Assembly: GCA_903867305.1 (NCBI GenBank)
Contig: CAIPQU010000146.1
Coordinates: 1-42,639, forward strand
Direction: 5' to 3'
Length of the DNA: 42,639 nt
Source of the DNA: an uncultured beta proteobacterium
GTDB lineage: Bacteria > Pseudomonadota > Gammaproteobacteria > Burkholderiales > Burkholderiaceae
In this document: piece by piece, positions 23,852 to 33,123 of the stretch
How positions within the stretch are numbered: the stretch's first letter is position 1
Layout of the letters: every line of letters starts with the position of its first letter
Notes under the pieces: generated by a model
Seen by the model: only the letters and a program-made list of their open reading frames with translations
What the model was told of the DNA's origin: nothing
Database searches by the model: none
Position numbers and translations under genes: made by a program

Positions 23852-26098
23852 TCTGACGCAATCGACGGAATAGACTTTTCGGCCGTCGATGTCTTCTTTA
23901 ACAAGACCATGGATGTCCGTTTCAAATCCCGGGAACTTTTCATTAAACTCTCTAGCGAATTTGAGGTAGTCCACAATCCGCTGATTAAATCGCTCACCAG
24001 GAATTAGCAATGGAATCCCAGGAGGATATGGCGTTACTAACATCGCTGTAATACGATTTTCTAAATCATCTATCCCAACGCGTTCAATGTCCCGATGCGC
24101 CATCTTCGCAAATGCTTCAGATGGTGCCATCGCCGGTACCATATCTGACAAATACATCTCCGTCGTCATTTTGGCAACATCGTGCTCACGATAGAAGGCA
24201 TGAATTTTATTTGCCACATCTTTTAAGCCCATGCGCTCATACTTTGGAAACTTTGCAGCAAATTCTGGTAATACTCTCCAGATGGGCATGTTCTTGTCGT
24301 AATGGTCTTTAAATTGTTGCAGCTCAGCAACGAGCGTGTTCCACCGCCCCTTTGTAATACCGATGGTGAACATAATAAAGAATGAATATAAGCCGGTCTT
24401 TTCAACGATCACACCATGCTCAGCTAAATATTTAGTAACGATACTGGCTGGAATACCCTCTTCACCAAAATTACCTTCAATATCAATTCCAGGAGTAACC
24501 ACCGTCGCTTTAATCGGGTCTAGCATATTAAAACCTTCAGCGAGATTACCGAAATTATGCCAAGTATCATTGGAATGTAAAACCCAATCATTTTGCTCCC
24601 CAATGCCAGACTCAGCAATATGGTCTGGCCCCCAAACCTTGAACCACCAATCTTGTCCATACTCTTCATCAACCTTGAGCATGGCACGTCGAAAATCGAT
24701 GGCCTCAGCAATGGATTCTTCAACGAGGGATGTTCCGCCAGGAGGCTCCATCATTGCTGCAGCCACATCGCAAGAGGCAATAATGGCATATTGTGGGCTA
24801 GTCGATGTATGCATGAGATAAGACTCATTAAAGCAAGTAGGGTCTAATTTTCTTTCGTCTGAGTCCTGTACCAAAATTTGCGAAGCTTGCGATAAACCTG
24901 CCAACAACTTATGCGTTGACTGAGTCGCAAATACTAAACTCTTTTTAGGTCTAGCACGATCACGGCCTACAGCGTGCATGTTTTTGTAAAAATCATGGAA
25001 GGTAGCATGAGGCAACCAAGCTTCATCAAAATGTAAAGAATCTACTCGACCATCCAACATCTCTTTAATCATTTCGACGTTATAAACAATTCCATCATAG
25101 GTACTTTGGGTAATCGTTAAAACCCGTGGCATAACATTTTTATCTTTAATAAATGGGTTGCTATCAATTTTTTTCTGAATATTAGACCATTCAAACTCTT
25201 CTTTAGGAATAGGGCCAATAATGCCAAAGTTGTTGCGGGTTGGCATCAAAAATACTGGTATAGCGCCCATCATCATGATGGAATGCAAGACGGATTTATG
25301 GCAGTTGCGATCAACAATCACCACATCACCCGGTGCAACCGTCGAGTGCCAAACAATCTTGTTAGAGGTTGAAGTACCATTTGTTACAAAATAAAGGTGA
25401 TCAACGCCAAAAATACGCGCCGCATTGCGTTCACTAGCGGCAACGGGACCTGTATGGTCTAACAACTGCCCCAGTTCCTCCACAGCATTGCAAACATCTG
25501 CACGTAACATATTTTCACCAAAGAACTGATGGAAAATTTGACCAACAGGACTCTTCAAAAATGCTACTCCACCAGAGTGCCCAGGACAATGCCAAGAATA
25601 AGAACCTTCGGACGCATAGTGAATCAGTGATTTGAAAAATGGTGGCGGTAAAGCGTCCAAATAAACTTTTGCTTCTCGAATAATATGGCGCGCCACAAAC
25701 TCTGGAGTATCTTCATTCATATGAATAAAGCCATGCAACTCACGCAAAATGTCATTGGGAATATGGCGCGATGTTTTTGTTTCTCCATATAAAAAGATCG
25801 GGATATCTTCATTACGCTTACGCACAGCTCGGACAAACAAACGAATGGATTCAATCGCATCCGTAATGCCTTCGGGATCAGGCTCTAAAAACTCTTCATC
25901 ATCAATGGACACAATAAAGCATGAAGCACGCGCTGCTTGTTGCGCAAAAGAAGTTAAATCTCCATAACTAGTGAGTCCTAAAATCTCCATTCCTTCAGCT
26001 TGAATCGCTTCCGCTAGATCGCGAATACCCGATCCTGAAATATTTTCAGATCGGAAATCTTCATCAATGATCACGATGGGGAATTTTAGTTTCATCAT
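23843..26098 (-). CDS. Orn/Lys/Arg decarboxylase, PLP-dependent
   Basis: This 751-residue fold-type I enzyme decarboxylates a basic amino acid to the diamine (cadaverine, putrescine or agmatine) with CO2 release. Residues 1-130 are the flavodoxin-like wing domain. The core has GSYSWHCPGHSGGVAFLKS, then FVTNGTSTSNK, HFDEAW and the PLP lysine in STHKLLAGLSQA (about Lys397). The C-terminal domain includes PPGIPLLIPGER. Substrate choice among Arg, Lys and Orn cannot be read safely here. Two adjacent ATGs begin the frame; the second (26095) sits better, six bases from AGGA. It is convergent with argH and 162 bases downstream of dcd. Pairing with arginine synthesis suggests acid resistance or polyamine supply. 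Confidence 0.9.
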   Translation of the reverse strand: MMKLKFPIVIIDEDFRSENISGSGIRDLAEAIQAEGMEILGLTSYGDLTSFAQQAARASCFIVSIDDEEFLEPDPEGITDAIESIRLFVRAVRKRNEDIPIFLYGETKTSRHIPNDILRELHGFIHMNEDTPEFVARHIIREAKVYLDALPPPFFKSLIHYASEGSYSWHCPGHSGGVAFLKSPVGQIFHQFFGENMLRADVCNAVEELGQLLDHTGPVAASERNAARIFGVDHLYFVTNGTSTSNKIVWHSTVAPGDVVIVDRNCHKSVLHSIMMMGAIPVFLMPTRNNFGIIGPIPKEEFEWSNIQKKIDSNPFIKDKNVMPRVLTITQSTYDGIVYNVEMIKEMLDGRVDSLHFDEAWLPHATFHDFYKNMHAVGRDRARPKKSLVFATQSTHKLLAGLSQASQILVQDSDERKLDPTCFNESYLMHTSTSPQYAIIASCDVAAAMMEPPGGTSLVEESIAEAIDFRRAMLKVDEEYGQDWWFKVWGPDHIAESGIGEQNDWVLHSNDTWHNFGNLAEGFNMLDPIKATVVTPGIDIEGNFGEEGIPASIVTKYLAEHGVIVEKTGLYSFFIMFTIGITKGRWNTLVAELQQFKDHYDKNMPIWRVLPEFAAKFPKYERMGLKDVANKIHAFYREHDVAKMTTEMYLSDMVPAMAPSEAFAKMAHRDIERVGIDDLENRITAMLVTPYPPGIPLLIPGERFNQRIVDYLKFAREFNEKFPGFETDIHGLVKEDIDGRKVYSVDCVRNS

Positions 26099-26117
26099 TC
26101 GTCCTATGGGGTTATGG

Positions 26118-26148
26118 AAAAGAGTTAGTCCTCAACGCACTACTCTTT
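26118..26148 (-). promoter_or_regulatory. Hairpin in the leader of the Orn/Lys/Arg decarboxylase gene
   Basis: AAAGAGTTAGT (26118-26128) pairs with ACTACTCTTT (26139-26148) apart from one bulged T, with a 10-base loop. On the minus strand it lies 20 bases before the start codon, between dcd and the decarboxylase. It may act as a dcd terminator or a leader element; it has only a modest T-run. Confidence 0.35.
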
Positions 26149-26260
26149 GCTCGTATTATTGCGTAAATTGCCATGAGCTTACTCGTAAAGTAGCTGAAAT
26201 GCAAATAGCCATATTAATGAGAAATTATGACCAAACATCGATGTTGCATCATGTCAATCA

Positions 26261-26830
26261 TTAAGTCTTCGGAAGAGTCACTCCAACTTGACCTTGATAC
26301 TTTCCACCACGATCTTTGTAGGATGTCTCACAAACCTCATCGCTCTCAAAAAACAAGACCTGAGCACAGCCTTCCCCTGCATAAATCTTGGCAGGTAGTG
26401 GGGTCGTATTAGAGAACTCGAGAGTGACGTAGCCCTCCCATTCTGGCTCAAATGGGGTGACATTGACAATAATCCCACAGCGAGCATAAGTACTTTTGCC
26501 AACGCAAATGGTTAGGACGTTTCTCGGGATTCTAAAATACTCGACGGTTCTGGCCAGCGCGAAAGAATTGGGGGGAATAATACAAACTTCACCATGAAAA
26601 TCAACGAAAGACTTTTCGTCAAAATTCTTAGGGTCCACAATGGTACTGTTGATATTGGTAAAGATTTTAAATTCAGGAGCACAACGAATGTCATATCCAT
26701 AACTGGATGTACCATAACTCACAATTTTCTGACCTTGTTGATTTACCCTAATTTGTCCTGGCTCAAAAGGCTCAATCATGCCCGTCTCTTGTGCCATCTG
26801 TCGAATCCAACGATCTGATTTTATTGCCAT
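26261..26830 (-). CDS. dcd: dCTP deaminase
   Basis: This 189-residue cytoplasmic enzyme deaminates dCTP to dUTP, the main route to dTMP in many proteobacteria. The Dcd/dUTPase fold shows [15 protein letters not shown], then [13 protein letters not shown], the active-site [19 protein letters not shown] (with the catalytic Glu in [15 protein letters not shown]) and the C-terminal lid DRGGKYQGQ. These are monofunctional Dcd features. The length is the usual one. It lies between fdhD (34 bases upstream) and the decarboxylase gene (162 bases downstream) on the same strand. It is a housekeeping gene with no link to formate metabolism; its place after fdhD is probably due to insertion of the formate cluster between mrp and dcd. 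Confidence 0.95.
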   Translation of the reverse strand: MAIKSDRWIRQMAQETGMIEPFEPGQIRVNQQGQKIVSYGTSSYGYDIRCAPEFKIFTNINSTIVDPKNFDEKSFVDFHGEVCIIPPNSFALARTVEYFRIPRNVLTICVGKSTYARCGIIVNVTPFEPEWEGYVTLEFSNTTPLPAKIYAGEGCAQVLFFESDEVCETSYKDRGGKYQGQVGVTLPKT

Positions 26831-26864
26831 ATCTTGATTTCTTTAAAGTTAAATTTGCAAAGCA

Positions 26865-27713
26865 TTATGATACTGGCAAAATCTGGGGAGCTTGAAAAAC
26901 AATTCGCTGAGAACCTTCATAAACTAAAAAATGATCTCCCGAGCATCTGGCTAAGATAGTCATTTGAATTTGTTGAGCTAAAGACAAACCCATTTGTGTA
27001 ACACCGGACCTGGTCAACAGAAAAGGAATACCCATTTGTCCACCTTTGATGACCATTTCTGAGGTGAGCCTTCCCGTCGTATAAAAGATTAAATCATCAC
27101 CACTAAGGCCATCCAACCACATGAGTCCTGAAATTGCATCTACCGCGTTATGACGCCCGACGTCCTCAATAAAATAAATCAGCTCTGGTCCACTGCTGAG
27201 GTTTTTGAATACCGCACAAGCGTGCACTGATCCTGCTTTTTTATAGATCGATGGGTGAGTACGAATCTTCTCAATCAGTTGATATATATGTGCTTGCTGT
27301 AATTGCGCCCCCATCGGCAACGCTAAGGCATCAAATTCGGTCATCAAGTCGCCAAACATCGTACCTTGACCACATCCTGATGTTACCGTTTTTTTAGCTG
27401 TTTTTTCTTCAATCGTGGTTGCTGCGATATTGGTCTTTACCGCCACCGAGTCGGTTTCCCAATCGACTTGGATACTTTCTATATCACTTAAGTGATTAAC
27501 AAGTCGCTGATTCCGAATGTATCCTAGAGTTAATGCCTCCGGTGCACCACCCAAGGTCATTAAAGTCAGTAATTCTTTTTTATCTAAATAAATGGTTAAA
27601 GGTCGCTCACCAGGGATTTCTATTTGCTGAACACGACCCTTTTCATCAATGACATCGATGGCATGCGTTAATGGAAGTGCATTATTCGATAGCGCAGGCC
27701 GATAAGTTTTCAT
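26865..27713 (-). CDS. fdhD: Formate dehydrogenase accessory sulfurtransferase FdhD
   Basis: This 282-residue protein passes sulfur from a cysteine desulfurase to the molybdenum cofactor, which formate dehydrogenase needs for activity. The family core is present: GGAPEALTLGYIRNQRLV, the loop TSGCGQGTMFGDL with Cys114, AGSVHACAVF, FIEDVGRHNAVD and YTTGRLTSEMVIKGGQMGIPF. Unlike Escherichia coli FdhD, which has two cysteines in the loop, only one is seen. The start is ATG 27713; an upstream TTG would add five residues. TATCAT lies six bases before the ATG, so it may have its own leaderless promoter in addition to read-through from the fdh operon. Confidence 0.92.
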   Translation of the reverse strand: MKTYRPALSNNALPLTHAIDVIDEKGRVQQIEIPGERPLTIYLDKKELLTLMTLGGAPEALTLGYIRNQRLVNHLSDIESIQVDWETDSVAVKTNIAATTIEEKTAKKTVTSGCGQGTMFGDLMTEFDALALPMGAQLQQAHIYQLIEKIRTHPSIYKKAGSVHACAVFKNLSSGPELIYFIEDVGRHNAVDAISGLMWLDGLSGDDLIFYTTGRLTSEMVIKGGQMGIPFLLTRSGVTQMGLSLAQQIQMTILARCSGDHFLVYEGSQRIVFQAPQILPVS

Positions 27714-27775
27714 GAATGAATGATACAAGAGTTACCTCTAACAAAAACTTTTAGGAGGCATACATCATCGAGTCA

Positions 27776-28129
27776 TTATTTTTTTGCAGGCTCAGCAGGC
27801 TTCGCTGCAACTGCTGCCGTAGCCGCTGGAGCTGGTGTTGCTGGAGCCGCGGCAGGTAAAGCTGCTACTTCAGGTGGTTTAAATTCTCCAGGCTCAACAC
27901 AAGCCGGAGTTTCGACAACTTTTCCTTTGACAGCATAAGATCTGGCAACTTTATTCTGCGCTTGGCAGAGTTGATACGCAGCAACTTTGTTGCCATAATC
28001 CGTTTTCGCAGCTGCTAGTTTTGCAGCTTCTTTGGCCTCTGGTGATGGATCTGGCAATTTTGCCATCGCCCCAAAAGAGAGACTTAGTCCTGTAATGGTG
28101 ACACAAACGAAAGTTGTCAATTGATTCAT
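27776..28129 (-). CDS. Small exported protein of the formate dehydrogenase cluster
   Basis: This 117-residue protein of unknown family begins with a hydrophobic signal-like segment (FVCVTITGLSLSFGAMA), so it is probably periplasmic. The middle is a short charged helix with two cysteines (in YQLCQAQNK and TPACVEP). The end is low-complexity Ala/Pro (PAAAPATPAPAATAA and beyond), like a flexible tether. The ATG overlaps the stop of the cytochrome b gene as ATGA, so it is translated with the dehydrogenase subunits and probably assists the complex. I do not recognise a function. The 62 bases to fdhD contain an imperfect hairpin (CCTC...GAGG) but no T-run. Confidence 0.7.
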   Translation of the reverse strand: MNQLTTFVCVTITGLSLSFGAMAKLPDPSPEAKEAAKLAAAKTDYGNKVAAYQLCQAQNKVARSYAVKGKVVETPACVEPGEFKPPEVAALPAAAPATPAPAATAAVAAKPAEPAKK

Positions 28130-29220
28130 GTTGATGTTCTCACTATTTTCTTGGCAATATTGCTTAATAGACTATTCTTCGGCTCCCGCGAGGCAGGAAT
28201 CTTCCCAGACTCAATATCTGCAACCCAAATGCCATGATGCTGCTTGGCCCAGGACTCATCAGTATATCCAGTTTTCATACCCTCCAAAGCGCCTTCCGTT
28301 CCAATCGTGCCAATATATATATGGCCCATCGCAAAAATCATAATAAAGATCGCTGAAACCAAGTGTATGACATTTGCGATTTGCATATTGCCACGCCAGT
28401 AAGACATGCCCGGCACGATCATATCTAAAACCCAACCCGAACCGGCCACAATTAATCCTAGACAAGTCATGCCAAGCCAAAACCATAGTTTTTCGCCAGC
28501 ATTAAAACGACCAGCGTCGACATGCCCAAAGGCTCCTCCACCAGCTTTAATCCATGCAAGATCATTTTTTGCCGGTAGGTTATCTTTAAAAGCCAATACA
28601 AAAAACACGATGACACTCACAGTAAAGATAGGGCCCGTTAAGTTGTGAATATTCTTAAACAGATACAAAATAAGGCCATAAATCGTATGCCCAATAATCG
28701 GCATCACGATATGTTTACCAAATAGAATAAATAAACCAGTAATAGCCAGTGCAACAAAACTATAAGCCATAGTCCAATGAACTAAACGCTCAAGCGCTGT
28801 AAAACGCTCATACTTTTTACCGGTTGATGGGCTATCTAACTTGATCGGCCCCTTCATAAAATAGAAGGCTAATATACCAACGGCTGCAAGCACAATCATC
28901 CAACCACCATAGACCGTAATAATCCCATTACGCAACAAACGCCATTGTTGCCCTGATTTTTGAATTAAGACACCCGCTTCTTTATTGGGAATGCTGACGT
29001 AATGTGCTTCATCAGAATTCACAGCTCTCCAAAATGGCGCATTATTACCCGGCTGTTTTTGATCGCGTTCTCGCTGTGCAGCAGCATCAGAATCTTTTTG
29101 GATATCCATGATATTGGCAGACTCTACCTGTGGGGCAGAAGTCTGAGCTTGAGCAAAACTTGTCATGGCAAATACAAATCCTATGAACCAACAAGCTAGT
29201 AACCGTTTGATATGCTTCAT
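28126..29220 (-). CDS. Formate dehydrogenase gamma subunit (cytochrome b556)
   Basis: This 364-residue inner-membrane subunit receives electrons from FdhB and passes them through heme b to the quinone pool. It has an N-terminal signal-like helix ending AQAQ, a short periplasmic stretch, then a helix near 105-120 and the four-helix cytochrome b core from about residue 145. FTALERLVHWTMAYSFVALAI contains a likely heme His, and further His residues occur in GKHIVMPIIGHTIYG and AMGHIYIGTIGT. The length exceeds the simple FdoI type because of the N-terminal extension, as in other betaproteobacterial clusters of this kind. It lies between the lipoprotein gene (21 bases) and a coupled small exported protein. 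Confidence 0.9.
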   Translation of the reverse strand: MKHIKRLLACWFIGFVFAMTSFAQAQTSAPQVESANIMDIQKDSDAAAQRERDQKQPGNNAPFWRAVNSDEAHYVSIPNKEAGVLIQKSGQQWRLLRNGIITVYGGWMIVLAAVGILAFYFMKGPIKLDSPSTGKKYERFTALERLVHWTMAYSFVALAITGLFILFGKHIVMPIIGHTIYGLILYLFKNIHNLTGPIFTVSVIVFFVLAFKDNLPAKNDLAWIKAGGGAFGHVDAGRFNAGEKLWFWLGMTCLGLIVAGSGWVLDMIVPGMSYWRGNMQIANVIHLVSAIFIMIFAMGHIYIGTIGTEGALEGMKTGYTDESWAKQHHGIWVADIESGKIPASREPKNSLLSNIAKKIVRTST

Positions 29221-29241
29221 ACCAATGTCCTTTAGTTTTTC

Positions 29242-29457
29242 TTACTCAACTCTTGAATACTCGTTTTGACCCTGTGCTCGGGCTTTTAATTGTGCTTCCC
29301 AACTTGTTTTATCACCAGGCGTCCAACCCTTCTCAACATAGCCGTTATGCGCGCCCATATAAGCAGGAGCGGTAACTTTTTTAGTGTCTAAAATTTGTGG
29401 CTTTTCTGTACAAGCTGATACGCTTAAAAGAACAAGCAAACCAAGAATCAGTTTCAT
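29242..29457 (-). CDS. Small lipoprotein of the formate dehydrogenase cluster
   Basis: This 71-residue protein begins MKLILGLLVLLSVSAC, a type II signal with a lipobox (SVSAC), so it should be lipidated on Cys16. The mature part is hydrophilic with several aromatic and glycine residues (APAYMGAHNGYVEKGW) and no known domain. The ATG overlaps the fdhB stop as ATGA, tying its translation to the Fe-S subunit. Because the dehydrogenase is periplasmic, a small lipoprotein at this position might help hold or assemble the complex at the membrane. That function is inferred only from position. Confidence 0.75.
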   Translation of the reverse strand: MKLILGLLVLLSVSACTEKPQILDTKKVTAPAYMGAHNGYVEKGWTPGDKTSWEAQLKARAQGQNEYSRVE

Positions 29458-30098
29458 GACTTACCTCCATTTGTAGCAGGAGCAACATCTTTCTTCGGCA
29501 TGCCATAGGCTGTGCCCCAACCAAATACATCTCCACCAGCAGCTTTACCATTTGTTTGACGATGAGTTACACGATTTCTAAAAATGTCAGAGATAACATC
29601 ACCATCACCAGCCATCAAAGCTTTGGTAGAACACATCTCAGCACATGCAGGTAATTTACCTTCAGCAAGTCGATTGCGCCCATATTTTTCAAACTCAGCT
29701 TCAGATCCATGCTCTTCTGGCCCACCTGCACAAAATGTGCATTTATCCATCTTGCCACGCATCCCAAAAGTGCCCTGACCAGGGAATTGAGGAGCTCCAA
29801 ACGGACAAGCATACGAACAGTAACCACAACCGATGCAAGTATCCTTATTATGCAGAACAACTCCCTCATCGGTTTTAAAGAAGCAATCCACAGGACAAAC
29901 CGCCATACATGGGGCGTCAGAGCAGTGCATACATGCAACTGAAATAGATTTCTCTGCGCCAATCTCTCCGTCGTTGACGGTAACCACCCGACGACGATTT
30001 ACACCCCAAGGAACTTCGTGTTCGTTTTTACAAGCAGTGACGCATCCGTTGCACTCAATACAGCGCTCAGAGTCACAAATAAATTTCATTCTTGCCAT
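29454..30098 (-). CDS. Formate dehydrogenase beta subunit (four 4Fe-4S)
   Basis: This 214-residue electron-transfer subunit conducts electrons from the molybdenum subunit to the cytochrome b. Ferredoxin-type cysteine groups are seen at CDSERCIECNGCVTACK, then CMHCSDAPCMAVCP, CIGCGYCSYACP and CTFC with a later CAEMC, which is the usual set for four clusters. It lacks the C-terminal membrane anchor of FdnH/FdoH, so it should bind through the alpha and gamma subunits. It has no Tat signal of its own and is probably exported in complex with FdhA. The gene sits 28 bases after fdhA and overlaps the lipoprotein gene by ATGA. Confidence 0.93.
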   Translation of the reverse strand: MARMKFICDSERCIECNGCVTACKNEHEVPWGVNRRRVVTVNDGEIGAEKSISVACMHCSDAPCMAVCPVDCFFKTDEGVVLHNKDTCIGCGYCSYACPFGAPQFPGQGTFGMRGKMDKCTFCAGGPEEHGSEAEFEKYGRNRLAEGKLPACAEMCSTKALMAGDGDVISDIFRNRVTHRQTNGKAAGGDVFGWGTAYGMPKKDVAPATNGGKS

Positions 30099-30126
30099 GA
30101 TTTTTTTCCTCTAATCTCTAATGTTG

Positions 30127-33099
30127 TTAGGCAAATTTCTCAATTTGGCAGACGGTCGTCTTCGATTCTTGCATCATCGTCACACTGTCATAACCATAAG
30201 TAGTCGCTGTATTGACTGCTTCTGCACGCACAATCGGCGCTGCACCATCAGGATAAGCGTCAATAATGTCCTTACCTTGCCACCAACCTGAAAAATGGAA
30301 CGGAATAAATGCATGCTCTTCATCAACACGGTTAGTAACCATCGCACGCACTTTGATTTGTGCACCCGTTGGACTCTTTACCCACACATAATCGTTATTC
30401 TTAATCCCCCGTTTGGCGGCTGCTGCAGGATTCATCTCAACAAAGTTTTCTTGTTGTAATTCTGCCAACCAAGGATTTGATCGAGTTTCTTCACCACCAC
30501 CCTCATATTCGACTAAACGACCAGAAGTGAGAACAATCGGGAATTTTTCATAAACCTTGTCAGCAATGTTCTTATCTTGAAGTGTCTTATACAAGGTCGG
30601 TAAACGCCAGAAAGCTTTCTTATCTGCGTGCGCAGGATACTTAGCCGTTAAATCTGCGCGTGTACCAAATAAGGGTTCACGATGCTTGGGAACTGGGTCT
30701 GGGAAATTCCAAACAACAGCTCTGGCTTTGGCATTACCAAATGGATGACAATTGTGTACCTGAATTACGACCCGCTGTATGCCTCCTGAAAGGTCTGTTT
30801 TCCAGTTCTTTCCTTCAGCCGCCTTTTGCTCGGCTTCCGTCAAACCAGACCACCAACCAAGTTTCTTGAGAAGCACGTGATCAAACTCTGGATAACCCGT
30901 TTTAATATCTGCATTTTTAGAATACGATCCGTCTTCTGCAAGTAAATTTACGCCGTCTTTTTCAACTCCAAAGTTGGCGCGGAAGTTACCGCCGCCTTCC
31001 ATAACAGTTTTACTGGTGTCATATAAATTTGGTGATCCTGGGTGTTTCAGTTCTGCAGTTCCCCAGCAAGGCCATGGCAATCCAAAGTAATCACCAGTAG
31101 TGTCATATCCAGTCTCTGGATCTTTACCGCCTTTTGATTTGAGTGTCTTTGGATCAAAGAGATGCATATTTCTCATATGCGCTTTGAGGCGCTCTGGTGT
31201 CTGACCTGTGTAACCAATAGTCCAGCAAGAACGGTTAATCTCCGTCAGAATGGTTTCGATTTGAGGCTCTTTCCAATCTTTACCGGCATATTTAACGTCC
31301 AACATTTTGTAGTTCTTGGACAACTCTTTGCCAAATCCAAGACGGTCAGCAAACGATTGCATGATGACGTGGTCAGGTACCGATTCAAAAAGTGGGTTGA
31401 TAACTTTTTCACGCCACTGCAATGAACGGTTCGAGGCAGTACATGAACCGCTTGTTTCAAATTGCGTTGCGGCCGGTAACAAATATACGGCTCGGTTGGC
31501 ATTCGGTGAAGAGTCTTTTGTCTGCATGGCAGCCATCGCAGCTGTTGCACTTGGATAAGGATCAACAACAACCAGTAACTCAAGTGCGTCAAGGGCTTTC
31601 TTCATATCAAGACCGCGGGTCTGAGAATTTGGCGCATGCCCCCAGAAGAAAAGACCTTTTACATTATTTGGCTGATCAATGAGTTCATTTTTCTCCAACA
31701 CAGCATCGACCCACCGTGATACCGTAGTCCCTGACTTTTCCATCATGCCAGGTGCATACTGCGCCTTAATCCACTCATAATCAACATCCCAAACCTTAGC
31801 GAAATGCTTCCAAGAGCCGGCAGCTAAACCATAGTAACCAGGTAATGAGTCTGGATTCGGGCCAACGTCAGTAGCACCTTGTACGTTGTCGTGACCGCGG
31901 AAAATATTCGTTCCACCACCAGATTTACCAACATTGCCAAGGGCTAATTGAACTAAACAAGACATGCGCACAATCGCATTACCAGTGGTGTGCTGGGTTT
32001 GTCCCATACACCATACAAGGGTAGATGGACGATTCTTTGCCATGGTCTCAGCGACCTGATAAACCTGAGCCTCAGGCACGCCACATGCCTCCTCCACCGT
32101 TTTCGGATCCCACTTCTCCATAGCTTCTTTTTTGATTTGATCCATACCGTAAACACGGGCTTTTAGATAATCCTTATCTTCCCAACCATTTTTGAAGATG
32201 TGATACAAAACGCCATATAAAAAGGCAATATCAGATCCAGAACGAATCCGAACATATTGATCAGATTTTGCTGCGGTTCTGGTGTAACGTGGATCAACAA
32301 CAATGACCTTACAACCATTTTCTTTTGCATGTAATAAATGCAACATCGACACTGGGTGAGCTTCTGCAGCATTTGAACCAATATACAACGCAGCCTTTGC
32401 GTTTTGCATATCGTTATAGCTGTTCGTCATCGCCCCGTAACCCCAAGTATTGGCTACTCCGGCAACTGTTGTCGAGTGACAAATACGTGCTTGGTGATCC
32501 GTGTTATTCGTTCCAAAAAAAGAAACAAACTTACGCATGAGGTACGCTTGTTCATTATTGTGTTTTGATGAGCCAATGAAGAATAAAGAGTCAGGACCAG
32601 AGTCCGCCCTCAGTTGCTTCATCTTGGCAGAAATTTCGTCAAGAGCAGTGTCCCACGATATACGCTTATATTTACCATCGACTAACTTCATTGGATACTT
32701 CAATCGATGTTCGCCATGTCCATGCTCACGCAGTGCGGCACCTTTTGCACAGTGGGCGCCCATATTAATCGGTGAATCAAAAACAGCTTCTTGTCTTGTC
32801 CAAACACCATTTTCAACGACCGCATCAACCGCACATCCAACTGAACAATGACTGCACACAGTACGCTTTACAACAATCCCTTTTTCGGCTTCATTACTGG
32901 GCTTAGAGCCCATCGCTTTAGCTTTTTTAACTAAGGTCAATTGAGTTCCGGCAATACCAACTCCCACACCTAAACCAGAACGCTTTAAAAATGAGCGGCG
33001 ATCCATCGTTGGGATTACGGACTCTAACCCTCTCGATAAATTAGTGATCAGATGTGATGATGAGATTTGACGTGTACTTGATTTACGCGTGAGATTCAT
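30127..33099 (-). CDS. fdhA: Formate dehydrogenase alpha subunit, molybdopterin-containing
   Basis: This 990-residue catalytic subunit oxidises formate to CO2. An N-terminal segment of about 30 residues precedes the Tat signal DRRSFLKRSGLGVGVGIAG, so it is exported folded to the periplasm. The proximal cluster ligands are Cys82, Cys85, Cys89 and Cys117. The molybdenum ligand is Cys207 in QARICHSTTVAG, where some relatives have selenocysteine; no UGA readthrough is needed. Other pterin-binding motifs follow (YIGSNAAEAHP, VVDPRYTRTA, MGQTQHTTGNA), and the C-terminal domain contains LTSGRLVEYEGGGEETRSNP. The start matches the long N-terminus usual in betaproteobacterial homologues. The gene lies in the centre of an operon with a TorD-like chaperone and FdhD. 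Confidence 0.95.
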   Translation of the reverse strand: MNLTRKSSTRQISSSHLITNLSRGLESVIPTMDRRSFLKRSGLGVGVGIAGTQLTLVKKAKAMGSKPSNEAEKGIVVKRTVCSHCSVGCAVDAVVENGVWTRQEAVFDSPINMGAHCAKGAALREHGHGEHRLKYPMKLVDGKYKRISWDTALDEISAKMKQLRADSGPDSLFFIGSSKHNNEQAYLMRKFVSFFGTNNTDHQARICHSTTVAGVANTWGYGAMTNSYNDMQNAKAALYIGSNAAEAHPVSMLHLLHAKENGCKVIVVDPRYTRTAAKSDQYVRIRSGSDIAFLYGVLYHIFKNGWEDKDYLKARVYGMDQIKKEAMEKWDPKTVEEACGVPEAQVYQVAETMAKNRPSTLVWCMGQTQHTTGNAIVRMSCLVQLALGNVGKSGGGTNIFRGHDNVQGATDVGPNPDSLPGYYGLAAGSWKHFAKVWDVDYEWIKAQYAPGMMEKSGTTVSRWVDAVLEKNELIDQPNNVKGLFFWGHAPNSQTRGLDMKKALDALELLVVVDPYPSATAAMAAMQTKDSSPNANRAVYLLPAATQFETSGSCTASNRSLQWREKVINPLFESVPDHVIMQSFADRLGFGKELSKNYKMLDVKYAGKDWKEPQIETILTEINRSCWTIGYTGQTPERLKAHMRNMHLFDPKTLKSKGGKDPETGYDTTGDYFGLPWPCWGTAELKHPGSPNLYDTSKTVMEGGGNFRANFGVEKDGVNLLAEDGSYSKNADIKTGYPEFDHVLLKKLGWWSGLTEAEQKAAEGKNWKTDLSGGIQRVVIQVHNCHPFGNAKARAVVWNFPDPVPKHREPLFGTRADLTAKYPAHADKKAFWRLPTLYKTLQDKNIADKVYEKFPIVLTSGRLVEYEGGGEETRSNPWLAELQQENFVEMNPAAAAKRGIKNNDYVWVKSPTGAQIKVRAMVTNRVDEEHAFIPFHFSGWWQGKDIIDAYPDGAAPIVRAEAVNTATTYGYDSVTMMQESKTTVCQIEKFA

Positions 33100-33123
33100 T
33101 TGCTTTTTCCTCTTGGGGAAGAC

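Noticed and set aside
24336..24821. A 161-codon open frame on the plus strand inside the Orn/Lys/Arg decarboxylase gene
   Set aside because: It is antisense to a strongly conserved part of the decarboxylase, its translation resembles no family, and it has no ribosome binding site.
31245..31592. Open frames of 80-116 codons within fdhA in other frames (also at 32501-32851)
   Set aside because: They are shadows of the conserved FdhA frame, with low-quality, Ser/Cys-rich translations and no start signals.
30127..33099. Selenocysteine in formate dehydrogenase
   Set aside because: The molybdenum ligand position is a normal cysteine codon (Cys207 in ARICHS), and there is no in-frame TGA.
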